From Spirochaetales bacterium (GTDB taxonomy: Bacteria > Spirochaetota > Spirochaetia > ARS1246), in the NCBI GenBank assembly GCA_016930115.1, contig JAFGHN010000029.1, positions 1 through 14,115 of the forward strand: DNA of 14,115 nt, written 5' to 3'. Positions 1 to 6,159 of the stretch are shown here, piece by piece (position 1 is the first letter of the stretch; each line of letters begins with the position of its first letter). Under the pieces are notes generated by a model that saw only the letters and a list, made by a program, of their open reading frames with translations, was not told the DNA's origin and searched no databases. A program made the translations under genes and the position numbers.

Positions 1-357
1 ATCAACCTGAGCAAGGGCGAGAGACAGCGAAGGATAAACGAAGCCGAAGGACGGGCGCGCGCTATTGAGATCACCAGCAACGCCACCGCAGAAGGTATCA
101 AGGAGATAGCTGCCGCTATCAGAAATCCCGGTGGTGATAAGGCCACGAACTTCAGAATTGCCGAACAGTTTATCTCGCAGTTCGGCACTATCATCGAAAC
201 GGCGAATACTTCGGTCCTTCCGCTTGAAATTGCCCAGCTGAAATCGGTGCTGGAGGCGATACTTCCGGACAAGCAGGGGCAGCGCATCATTCAAAGCGCG
301 ATCGGGAGAACGATCGAAACGCGCCGGTCAAAAGAAGCGAAAGGAGGTGAAGCATGA
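1..357 (+). CDS. SPFH/band-7 (stomatin-like) membrane protein, C-terminal part
   Basis: This is the 3' end of a gene cut by the left edge; 118 codons remain, ending in TGA at 355-357. The visible part starts in a charged helical stretch (SKGERQRRINEAEGRARAIE) followed by an Ala-rich helix and a hydrophobic tail. The same order occurs at the C-terminus of the next protein (SEGEKEKRINEAEGRAAEIL), so the two are paralogues. In stomatin/prohibitin/QmcA-type proteins this region forms the coiled coil used for oligomer assembly at the inner membrane. The tail after the conserved LPLEIAQLKSVLEAI segment is longer and more basic than in the neighbour. The stop codon overlaps the next start as ATGA, indicating an operon with translational coupling. 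Family is clear from the paralogue; exact role unknown. Confidence 0.85.
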   Translation: MNLSKGERQRRINEAEGRARAIEITSNATAEGIKEIAAAIRNPGGDKATNFRIAEQFISQFGTIIETANTSVLPLEIAQLKSVLEAILPDKQGQRIIQSAIGRTIETRRSKEAKGGEA

Positions 358-1274
358 ACGCGCTCATACCGTTGTATGTGATAGGCGGGCTCTTTGCCCT
401 CATCGTCTTTATAGCGCTTCTGAGAAGTATCCGGATAGTGACGACCCAATCCGCGCTGATTGTTGAACGCCTCGGAAAATACAGCAAGACGCTTGAAGCG
501 GGATTTCATCTGCTCGTTCCTTTTATCGATAAGGTGAGATACAAACACAACCTCAAAGAACAGGCGGTGGACGTTCCCGCGCAGGACTGTTTCACACAGG
601 ACAATGTCAAAGTACGTGTCGACGGTGTGCTTTATCTCCAGGTGGTTGATCCCAAAAGAGCTTCCTACGGTATCAAGGATTATAAATATGCCACCATTCA
701 GCTCGCGCAGACTACCATGCGTTCGGTCATCGGCAAACTCGAGCTCGATAGGACTTTTGAGGAACGCCAAAACATCAACGCGGAAGTAGTGAAAAGCGTT
801 GACGATGCTTCCGATCCGTGGGGCGTCAACGTCTCCCGTTACGAGATCCAGAACATCTCGGTCCCTGATACCATTCTCCAGGCAATGGAGGTGCAGATGA
901 AAGCGGAGCGCGAAAAGCGCGCCGCCATCTCCCGGAGCATCGGTACGATGGAATCGAGAATCAATTATTCGCAGGCTACGATGGAAGAGGCGATCAACAA
1001 GAGCGAGGGAGAAAAGGAAAAGCGTATCAACGAGGCCGAAGGCCGCGCCGCGGAGATCCTCGCCGTGGCAAAAGCAACTGCCGCCGGCATCAGCAAGGTC
1101 GCGGAGGCTATCAATGAGGCGGGAGGAGAAGACGCGGTGGCCATGCGCATCGCCGAAGGCTACATTGACGAGCTCAAGAAACTTGCCAGGGAAGACACGA
1201 AACTCGTCCTTCCAATCGACATGTCGAGTATCGAATCGGTCATGGAAACAGTGCGGGGGATGCTGAAAGCCTGA
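354..1274 (+). CDS. SPFH/band-7 domain protein (stomatin/QmcA-like)
   Basis: A 306-residue membrane-anchored SPFH protein. Residues about 5-27 form one hydrophobic N-terminal anchor, followed by the band-7 domain (about 28-190) with typical features: VTTQSALIVERLGKY, GFHLLVPFIDKV, the VDVPAQ segment, TQDNVKVRVDGVLYLQV and the LDRTFEERQNIN segment. After it come a charged coiled coil (about 185-245, EAEGRAAEIL) and a hydrophobic C-terminus (TKLVLPIDMSSIESV). Length is typical. Such proteins form large oligomeric membrane cages or scaffolds linked to membrane protein quality control, often with NfeD or FtsH-type partners, none of which is visible here. A strong AAGGAGGTGA site at 341-350 lies inside the upstream gene, whose stop overlaps this ATG. 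A second, longer paralogue precedes it. Family confident; specific function not known. Confidence 0.93.
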   Translation: MNALIPLYVIGGLFALIVFIALLRSIRIVTTQSALIVERLGKYSKTLEAGFHLLVPFIDKVRYKHNLKEQAVDVPAQDCFTQDNVKVRVDGVLYLQVVDPKRASYGIKDYKYATIQLAQTTMRSVIGKLELDRTFEERQNINAEVVKSVDDASDPWGVNVSRYEIQNISVPDTILQAMEVQMKAEREKRAAISRSIGTMESRINYSQATMEEAINKSEGEKEKRINEAEGRAAEILAVAKATAAGISKVAEAINEAGGEDAVAMRIAEGYIDELKKLAREDTKLVLPIDMSSIESVMETVRGMLKA

Positions 1275-1365
1275 CTGAAGCCAAAGCCGCCTCTTTTGCA
1301 GGCTGTTTGAGGGCTGCGGCTATGTGCAGCGCGACTCGCTTGATTCTTCACAGGACGTAAATCAC

Positions 1366-1394
1366 TTGACAACTGAGAATATTCTCACTATACT
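1366..1394 (+). promoter_or_regulatory. sigma70-type promoter of the DUF134/DUF5320 unit
   Basis: TTGACA at 1366-1371 and TATACT at 1389-1394 are separated by 17 bp, close to an ideal housekeeping promoter. Transcription would begin near 1400, giving a leader of about 25 nt before the ATG at 1426. The -10 box lies between two identical palindromes, one filling most of the spacer and one over the predicted start, so it is almost certainly repressible. Confidence 0.8.
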
Positions 1395-1413
1395 CATAGT
1401 GAGAATATTCTCA
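1374..1413. promoter_or_regulatory. Duplicated palindromic operator over the promoter
   Basis: The 14-bp perfect palindrome TGAGAATATTCTCA occurs twice, at 1374-1387 and 1400-1413, exactly and 26 bp apart. The two copies also belong to a larger perfect inverted repeat: TGAGAATATTCTCACTAT (1374-1391) is the reverse complement of 1396-1413, with only ACTC between. The first copy sits between -35 and -10, the second over the likely +1. This is the geometry of a two-site repressor operator. The arm TGAGAAT resembles Fur-superfamily box arms but lacks the usual central base; the downstream HTH protein (autoregulation) is another candidate binder. The regulator is not identified. Confidence 0.8.
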
Positions 1414-1425
1414 TATGGAACCGTT

Positions 1426-1944
1426 ATGCCAAAGCCAAAAAAAGAACGTTTCGTCAGGGTTCCGCCGCCGGTGGTACTGTTCAGGCCCATCGGAATACCT
1501 TCGTCGCAGCTCTGCCAGGTTGTGCTCCTTCTTGATGAATATGAGGCGCTGCGACTGGTCGACCATGAGGGAATGGATCAGTCCCGGGCGGCCGCAGAAC
1601 TGGGGATTTCGCGCGCCACCTGCGCGCGGATTCTGGAAAGCGCCCACCGCAAGATCGCCGGTGCCGTTGTGAACGGTTGTGCGATAAAGATAGAAGGGGG
1701 GAGCTACCGCTTTTCGCGAAATAGGTTGAGGTGTCTCGATTGCGGAAACATATGGGAAACGGGGTTCGACGAAATCCGGGCAGCGCTACAGTGCCCGACT
1801 TGCGGAAACCCCAATGTTATCGATCTGGCCGAACGCGCCGGACAGAGGGGCGGACCCTATCGCGGCGGAATGGGTCCACGAACAGGTCCTCGTGTGGACC
1901 GGCCGCCGGGTCCCGGAGGCCGCCACGGCGGTTGGGAACGCTGA
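1426..1944 (+). CDS. DUF134 family HTH regulator with zinc ribbon and Gly/Arg-rich tail
   Basis: A 172-residue DUF134 protein. The N-terminus has the family hallmarks: MPKPKKERFVR, a PxxxxFRPIGIP stretch, LLLDEYEALRLVDHEGMDQ, then a helix-turn-helix around AAAELGISRATCARILESA (residues about 55-73) and KIAGAVVNGCAIKIEGG. A zinc ribbon follows with C103-x2-C106 and C123-x2-C126. The last 35 residues are rich in Gly, Arg and Pro. Start: the open frame extends to 1324, but the promoter and operators lie inside that extension, and the conserved MPxPKK N-terminus begins at 1426. No strong Shine-Dalgarno is present, only GGA at 1417-1419. Family members are mostly uncharacterised predicted DNA-binding proteins of anaerobes, often beside DUF5320 or NifB/NifX-like genes. 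It is co-transcribed with the next gene and may control the double operator in front of it. Confidence 0.92.
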   Translation: MPKPKKERFVRVPPPVVLFRPIGIPSSQLCQVVLLLDEYEALRLVDHEGMDQSRAAAELGISRATCARILESAHRKIAGAVVNGCAIKIEGGSYRFSRNRLRCLDCGNIWETGFDEIRAALQCPTCGNPNVIDLAERAGQRGGPYRGGMGPRTGPRVDRPPGPGGRHGGWER

Positions 1945-1983
1945 CGGCGAACGGCCGAAACTTGGCGCACAGGAGGTGAGATT

Positions 1984-2358
1984 ATGCCAAGAGGAGATAG
2001 AAGCGGGCCTGCAGGAGCAGGTCCAAGGACCGGAAGGGGTCTTGGGTATTGCTCGGGTTATGATGCTCCCGGATATATGAGTCCAGCACCCCCAAGGGGC
2101 GGAATGGGATGGGGCCGTGGATACGGCGGCAGAGGATTCCGCGGACGCGGTTATTTCCGGGGACGTGGCTATGGCGCGTACGGCCCGGTATACGGGAGAA
2201 GGTTTCCGGGCTATTGGGATTATCCGCCAGCGTATTCCGCTCCACCCACAGCCGACGAGGAGAGGAAATACCTGCAGGGTGACCTCGACTATTTGCGGCA
2301 GGAGCTGAAAGCGACCGAAGAGAGGATTGCCGAGCTTGAGAAAGAGTCTGAGGATTAG
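1984..2358 (+). CDS. DUF5320-type Gly/Arg/Tyr-rich small protein
   Basis: A 124-residue protein with the recognisable DUF5320 start MPRGDRSGPAGAGPRTGRGL followed by GYCSGYDAPGYM. Residues about 38-75 are repeats of Gly-Arg-Gly-Tyr/Phe, a disordered, basic, aromatic segment. Residues about 90-124 (DEERKYLQGDLDYLRQELKATEERIAELEKE, split here as two runs: DEERKYLQGDLDYLRQ and ELKATEERIAELEKE) form an acidic coiled coil. A single Cys lies at residue 23. The strong site AGGAGGTGA precedes the ATG by about 4 nt. It sits 39 nt after the DUF134 gene and before a terminator, so the two form one transcription unit. Function is unknown; the family is common in anaerobes next to DUF134 and iron-molybdenum-cofactor-type proteins. 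The RG-rich composition echoes the tail of its neighbour, which may mean a shared partner or nucleic acid. Confidence 0.85.
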   Translation: MPRGDRSGPAGAGPRTGRGLGYCSGYDAPGYMSPAPPRGGMGWGRGYGGRGFRGRGYFRGRGYGAYGPVYGRRFPGYWDYPPAYSAPPTADEERKYLQGDLDYLRQELKATEERIAELEKESED

Positions 2359-2379
2359 ATAGCCGTTAGCCTGCAGAAT

Positions 2380-2426
2380 AACCGGCAGACCGGACAGACG
2401 CGCTGTTCAGTCCGCCGGTTTTTTTT
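2380..2426 (+). terminator. Rho-independent terminator after DUF5320
   Basis: AACCGGC (2380-2386) pairs with GCCGGTT (2414-2420), with an inner GGAC/GTCC pairing, and the hairpin is followed by eight T residues (2419-2426). It starts 21 nt after the DUF5320 stop and closes the DUF134/DUF5320 unit. Confidence 0.88.
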
Positions 2427-2435
2427 ATGTAGTGC

Positions 2436-2549
2436 TCCGAATCCTGTTGAAATTGGAATGCTGCATGCTGTTGATGGCAAAAACCGGCGTCTAATCGTTG
2501 TTTCGCTGCACTTTAGGTAGTAGTTTGAGGGTGTTCAACAGGATTCGGA
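2436..2549. repeat. 16-bp inverted repeat pair enclosing an 82-nt spacer
   Basis: TCCGAATCCTGTTGAA at 2436-2451 is the exact reverse complement of 2534-2549. The 82 nt between them hold no gene I can support. No flanking target duplication is obvious. It could be a small non-autonomous (MITE-like) element, a structured RNA, or a relic of an insertion sequence. It occupies most of the gap between the terminator and cysQ. A TATACT at 2563-2568 follows the right arm and might be the cysQ -10 box, but its -35 is poor. Confidence 0.7.
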
Positions 2550-2587
2550 TCAGTAAGTAATATATACTGCGGGATGGGAGAGGGTAT

Positions 2588-3538
2588 ATGGACACAGCAT
2601 CTTTGCAGGAAACAGCGATTAGGGCGGCCCTTGCCGCAGGAGCGAAAATACTCGGTGTGTATGAAAGCGACGATTTCGACGTATCGCTCAAGAGCGACGA
2701 TTCGCCGCTTACACGAGCGGATCTTCTTTCTCACGACACAATTACTGAAATTCTCAAGAACCGGACGCCGCACATACCGATCCTTGGCGAAGAAGGCCGG
2801 GAGGTTCCGTTTACGGCCCGGGAGAAATGGCAGACGTTCTGGCTTGTCGACCCTCTCGACGGCACCAAAGAGTTTGTAAAGAAAAATGGCGAGTTCACCG
2901 TGAATATCGCCCTTGTTGAAAACGCTTATCCCGTGCTGGGTGCGTTGTATGTCCCGGTAACCGGCGTTATCTACTTCGCCGCCGCGGGTTTTGGTTCTTA
3001 CAAAGTGGCAGGCGCGGCCAGCATGGGCGCCGCCGGAATGCAAGCCGCCGGCGCAGCTGAAAAAGGGCCTATCGGACCAGGCGCGACCGAAGCGCGGGCC
3101 CCCGGAGCCGGGGCCCGCGAAACTGAGGCCCCCGGAACCAACGCGGGCGAAACGGGCATAGTCGCCCTCATGCGCTCGGCGGTTAAGCTTCCGCTCCATC
3201 CCGAACGGCGGGTGCCGCCTGTCAAAGTTGTGGCAAGCAGGTCTCACTATTCACCCGAAACCGCGCGCTATGTCGAGGAGATAGAGGCCATACATGGCAA
3301 GGCTGATCTCGTAAATGCCGGTAGCTCGCTAAAAATATGTCTTGTTGCGGAAGGAGCGGCGGATGTGTATCCGCGCTTTGGTCCAACGATGGAGTGGGAC
3401 GTAGCCGCGGGGCAGATCATTGCCGAGGAGGCGGGATGTACCGTGACGGATGCGGATACCCATGAACGGCTGAGGTACAACAAACCCAATTTGCTCAACC
3501 CGTATTTCATCGTAGAAAGAGCCGGCTGGAGCGGCTGA
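2588..3538 (+). CDS. cysQ: 3'(2'),5'-bisphosphate nucleotidase, CysQ-like, with low-complexity insertion
   Basis: A cytoplasmic member of the inositol-monophosphatase superfamily, best matching CysQ. CysQ removes the 3' phosphate of PAP (or PAPS), a by-product of sulfate assimilation. Visible hallmarks are SDDSPLTRADLLSH (36-49), the metal-binding GEEGRE (67-72), DPLDGTKEF (88-96) with metal ligands D88 and D91, NGEFTVNIALV (100-110), and the second metal site PTMEWDVAAGQIIAEEAG with D271. Length is 316 residues against about 246 for E. coli CysQ. The excess is an Ala/Gly/Pro-rich insertion at about 141-200 between GFGSYKV and PVKVVASRSH. Start: ATG after GGGAGAGGG (2576-2584). It stands alone, without sulfate-assimilation genes nearby, so PAP removal rather than a cys operon role is likely. 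Another inositol-phosphatase-type substrate cannot be excluded. Confidence 0.88.
   Translation: MDTASLQETAIRAALAAGAKILGVYESDDFDVSLKSDDSPLTRADLLSHDTITEILKNRTPHIPILGEEGREVPFTAREKWQTFWLVDPLDGTKEFVKKNGEFTVNIALVENAYPVLGALYVPVTGVIYFAAAGFGSYKVAGAASMGAAGMQAAGAAEKGPIGPGATEARAPGAGARETEAPGTNAGETGIVALMRSAVKLPLHPERRVPPVKVVASRSHYSPETARYVEEIEAIHGKADLVNAGSSLKICLVAEGAADVYPRFGPTMEWDVAAGQIIAEEAGCTVTDADTHERLRYNKPNLLNPYFIVERAGWSG
3094..3118. repeat. GC-rich palindrome inside the CysQ insertion
   Basis: GCGGGCCCC (3094-3102) is the reverse complement of GGGGCCCGC (3110-3118), with 7 nt between. It lies in the low-complexity insertion of cysQ, where GCCCCCGGA recurs about 30 bp downstream. This suggests the insertion grew by local duplication or slippage. 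Confidence 0.6.
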
Positions 3539-3628
3539 CGGCGCCGCAGCTCCCGGTTCTGTGAGTTTCGGCGCCGCGCTCCGTTCCCGCCGCCTGTTAA
3601 TTACCTTGTCGGCAACCGGTTAGCGCAA

Positions 3629-3657
3629 TTTACATAGAGATTTATACCTGCAATAAT
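3629..3657 (+). promoter_or_regulatory. Possible sigma70 promoter for the SCP2-AOR-ligase operon
   Basis: TTTACA (3629-3634) and AATAAT (3652-3657) are 17 bp apart, with an A/T-rich run to the ATG at 3694. It is the best candidate in the 155-nt gap after cysQ, whose first 60 nt are GC-rich and look featureless. Moderate match only. Confidence 0.4.
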
Positions 3658-3693
3658 GAAACATGCTCGAAATCTAAAACACGAGGGTCGGCT

Positions 3694-4266
3694 ATGTATG
3701 CTTTCGGTACTGATGAATACGAGGCTAACTACGGGGAACTTCTCGAGAAACGGCTGAAAACCGAAAGTCAGCCGTATACTTTCTTGACACCTGAGTGGTG
3801 CGCCGCGTTTGAGGCTCTCGTGCAGAACGACGAGCGGTACAAACAGGTGGCGAGAAACTGGGAGGGATCGGTAGTCCTGGTTTTTCTGGCTGATGAAGCT
3901 GCGAACATAAAGAGCGACATCTTTGTCTATCTCGATCTCTGGCACGGTGAGTGCCGGTGGATAAAGCTGGTACCGGAGGCAAAAGGCAGGACGGGCGACT
4001 TTGTTCTGGCCGCCGAGTACAGGAGATGGGAGAGTATCGTCAAAGGTGAGCTCAACGTAGTCAAAGAGCTGGCAACCCGTCGCCTCCAGCTCGTTCCTTT
4101 CGATTTCAAGAAAGCGGTGAAGCTGGCCGCGGCGTCGCAGGCGGCGATCAGGCTCGTGGAGCTTGCCGGCAAGGTGGAAACGAGGTTCCCGGGCGGGCTC
4201 GATGATGCCGGCCTCGCATCGCTCAAGGAGCTTTTTTCAAAGATGCGCGCCGACTTTGGCATATAG
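3694..4266 (+). CDS. SCP2-like sterol/lipid-binding domain protein
   Basis: A 190-residue soluble protein without signal peptide or membrane segment. The core (residues about 30-165) looks like an SCP2-type fold: TFLTPEWCAAFEALVQND near the start, then strands such as SVVLVFLADE and FVYLDLWHGECRWIKL, then DFVLAAEYRRWESIVKGELN and an RLQLVPFDFKKAVKLAAAS segment. The pattern 'ADF-x-W-x-x-I-x-x-GE' is typical of SCP2 proteins in anaerobes. Such proteins bind acyl or other hydrophobic ligands. Start: ATG after GAGGGT (3683-3688). It lies 25 nt before the AOR gene and is probably co-transcribed with AOR and the acyl-CoA synthetase, so it may carry or present a hydrophobic aldehyde, acid or CoA ester. 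That role is inference from context; the fold assignment is by eye. Confidence 0.65.
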   Translation: MYAFGTDEYEANYGELLEKRLKTESQPYTFLTPEWCAAFEALVQNDERYKQVARNWEGSVVLVFLADEAANIKSDIFVYLDLWHGECRWIKLVPEAKGRTGDFVLAAEYRRWESIVKGELNVVKELATRRLQLVPFDFKKAVKLAAASQAAIRLVELAGKVETRFPGGLDDAGLASLKELFSKMRADFGI

Positions 4267-4291
4267 CGGCGTAGAGTGAGGTAGCGATTCC

Positions 4292-6154
4292 ATGTACGGT
4301 TTCAACGGCAGGTTGCTCAGAGTCGATCTCACAGCGAAAAAAGTGCTGGTGGAGGATATCGCCGAAGACTTGCTGGAGAAATTCCTCGGCGGCCGGGGAC
4401 TTGCAAGCTGGTACTTTTACAACGAAGTGCCTGCCGGCGCCGATCCTCTGGGCGAAGAAAACAAACTCATCTTCTTTTCGGGATTGCTGACGGGAACAAT
4501 TTCACCGAGCGCGAGCCGGTACAGCGTTGTTACCAAATCGCCCCTCACGGGTATCTGGGCGCAGTCGAGCTCGGGCGGGCGCTGGGGTGTCGACCTCAAA
4601 CGTGCCGGGTATGACGGCGTTATCTTTGAAGGTCGGGCCGATCACCCGGTGTATCTCCGTATCGATGACGGCGAAGCCGAGCTCCTCGACGCGAAAGAGC
4701 TGTGGGGACGCGACGTCTTTGAAACCGTGGATATGATCAAGCGGGAGGACAGCCGGCTCAACGTCGCGTGCATCGGGACGGCAGGCGAGAACCTGGTGAA
4801 GTACGCGTCTATCATGAACGACAGGCACCGCGCCGCCGGCCGTTGCGGTCCCGGGGCAGTGATGGGATCGAAAAACCTGAAGGCCGTCGCCGTGAAGGGG
4901 AAAAACAAAATAGAAATCGCGCACCCAGAGGACTTCAAACGCATCGCCGGTGACCATACCGAGCTTCTCGGCGAATCGATACTCGGGGCCGGGCTCCAGG
5001 GGTACGGTACCAACCTGGTTCTGGACATGGTGAACAACTGCGGCGGGCTGCCCACGCGGAATTGGCAGAGGGGCGTCTTTGACCGGGTCGACGAAGTGAA
5101 CGGCACCGCCGTGACCGAGAAGGTACTCGAGCAGGCGGTGGGGTGTTTTGCCTGTCCCATCAAGTGCGGGAGGAAAACCAAGATAAAGTCGGGACCTTAC
5201 GCCGGGGAATCCGGCGAAGGCCCGGAGTATGAAACCGTCGGGGTATTTGGTCCGATGTGCGATGTTTCCGACATTGAATCCATCACAAAAGCGGGTTACC
5301 TGTGCAACGATCTGGGCCTCGATACGATTTCCTGCGGAAGCAGCATCGCCTTTGCGATGGAGTGCTTTGAGAAGTCGAGGCTGACTGTAGAAGACACAGG
5401 CGGGATAAAGATCGAGTTTGGCAACGCGCAAGCGATCATCGAGCTTATCCCTTTGATAGCGCGGCGCGAAGGAATCGGTAACCTTCTTGCCGAAGGAACC
5501 CGTATCATGTCTTCCCGTCTCGGCGGAGACACCGCGGACTACGCGATGCAGGTCAAGGGGCTAGAGCTAGCCTGCTATGACTCCCGGGCGGCGAAGATCA
5601 CCGGCCTGGCCTTTGCCACGGCCAACCGGGGCGGTGATCATATAACGGCTTATGTACAGGGCCCGACGTTCCTCGCCAGCCCGTTTCTCGTGATAGACGA
5701 CAGTGAGATCGCCGATCCGCTCGAGGAGAACCCGGAGGAAGCCCATGTGGTCAAGGAGCTCGAAGACGCGCTTGCAGTTTTCGACTCCGCGGGATCCTGC
5801 AAGTTTATGGGGATGGCGCTCGATGCGAGGGAATGGTCGGAGACCATCAGAGCCCTCACCGGCTGGGATTTTGACGTGGATGAATTCAGGAAAATCGGCG
5901 AGCGGATATATAACCTTGAACGGGCTTTCAATGTCCGCGAAGGTATTACGCGGGCCGACGATACGCTTCCGAGAAGACTTCTTGAAGAGCCGCTTCCCGA
6001 CGGCCCGGCGGCGGGCCAGGTGAATCACATCGGTCCGATGCTGGACAGATACTACGAGCTCCGGGGATGGGATCCTGAAACAGGTAAACCGACGGCCGGC
6101 ACCCTGAAGAGGCTCGGTTTGGCGTCGATCGCGAAAGCGCTTTACGGCGGCTGA
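4292..6154 (+). CDS. aor: Tungsten-type aldehyde:ferredoxin oxidoreductase (AOR)
   Basis: A 620-residue cytoplasmic member of the AOR family, which oxidises aldehydes to acids (reversibly) with ferredoxin as electron acceptor, using a tungsto-bispterin cofactor and one [4Fe-4S] cluster. The N-terminal domain is canonical: MYGFNGRLLRVDLT, FLGGRGLASWYFYNEV, FFSGLLTGT and SRYSVVTKSPLTGIW. Cluster ligands are C285-x2-C288-x3-C292 (GCFACPIKC) with the distant fourth Cys at C503 in DSAGSCKF. NDLGLDTISCGSSIAFAMEC and NRGGDHITAY are also family signatures. Length is normal, nothing is broken. Start: ATG after GTGAGGTAG with rather wide spacing. It follows the SCP2 gene by 25 nt and ends 5 nt before an AMP-forming acyl-CoA synthetase, so the product acid is probably activated to its CoA ester, or the reverse. 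Substrate cannot be read from sequence. Confidence 0.95.
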   Translation: MYGFNGRLLRVDLTAKKVLVEDIAEDLLEKFLGGRGLASWYFYNEVPAGADPLGEENKLIFFSGLLTGTISPSASRYSVVTKSPLTGIWAQSSSGGRWGVDLKRAGYDGVIFEGRADHPVYLRIDDGEAELLDAKELWGRDVFETVDMIKREDSRLNVACIGTAGENLVKYASIMNDRHRAAGRCGPGAVMGSKNLKAVAVKGKNKIEIAHPEDFKRIAGDHTELLGESILGAGLQGYGTNLVLDMVNNCGGLPTRNWQRGVFDRVDEVNGTAVTEKVLEQAVGCFACPIKCGRKTKIKSGPYAGESGEGPEYETVGVFGPMCDVSDIESITKAGYLCNDLGLDTISCGSSIAFAMECFEKSRLTVEDTGGIKIEFGNAQAIIELIPLIARREGIGNLLAEGTRIMSSRLGGDTADYAMQVKGLELACYDSRAAKITGLAFATANRGGDHITAYVQGPTFLASPFLVIDDSEIADPLEENPEEAHVVKELEDALAVFDSAGSCKFMGMALDAREWSETIRALTGWDFDVDEFRKIGERIYNLERAFNVREGITRADDTLPRRLLEEPLPDGPAAGQVNHIGPMLDRYYELRGWDPETGKPTAGTLKRLGLASIAKALYGG

Positions 6155-6159
6155 TTGCC

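Noticed and set aside
1275..1325. Terminator after the SPFH gene
   Set aside because: AGCCGC and GCGGCT can pair around 1287-1321 but with a large loop and no T-run, too weak to call.
1324..1425. Possible 34-codon N-terminal extension of the DUF134 protein
   Set aside because: The extension would cover the promoter and both operator palindromes, and the conserved family N-terminus starts at the ATG at 1426.
2513..3247. Long reverse-strand frame (244 aa) opposite cysQ
   Set aside because: It overlaps a clear CysQ-coding frame, has basic low-complexity content with no recognisable domain, and no sensible start site.
4502..5431. 309-aa reverse-strand frame opposite AOR
   Set aside because: It is a shadow of the strongly conserved AOR frame in GC-rich DNA; no family features.
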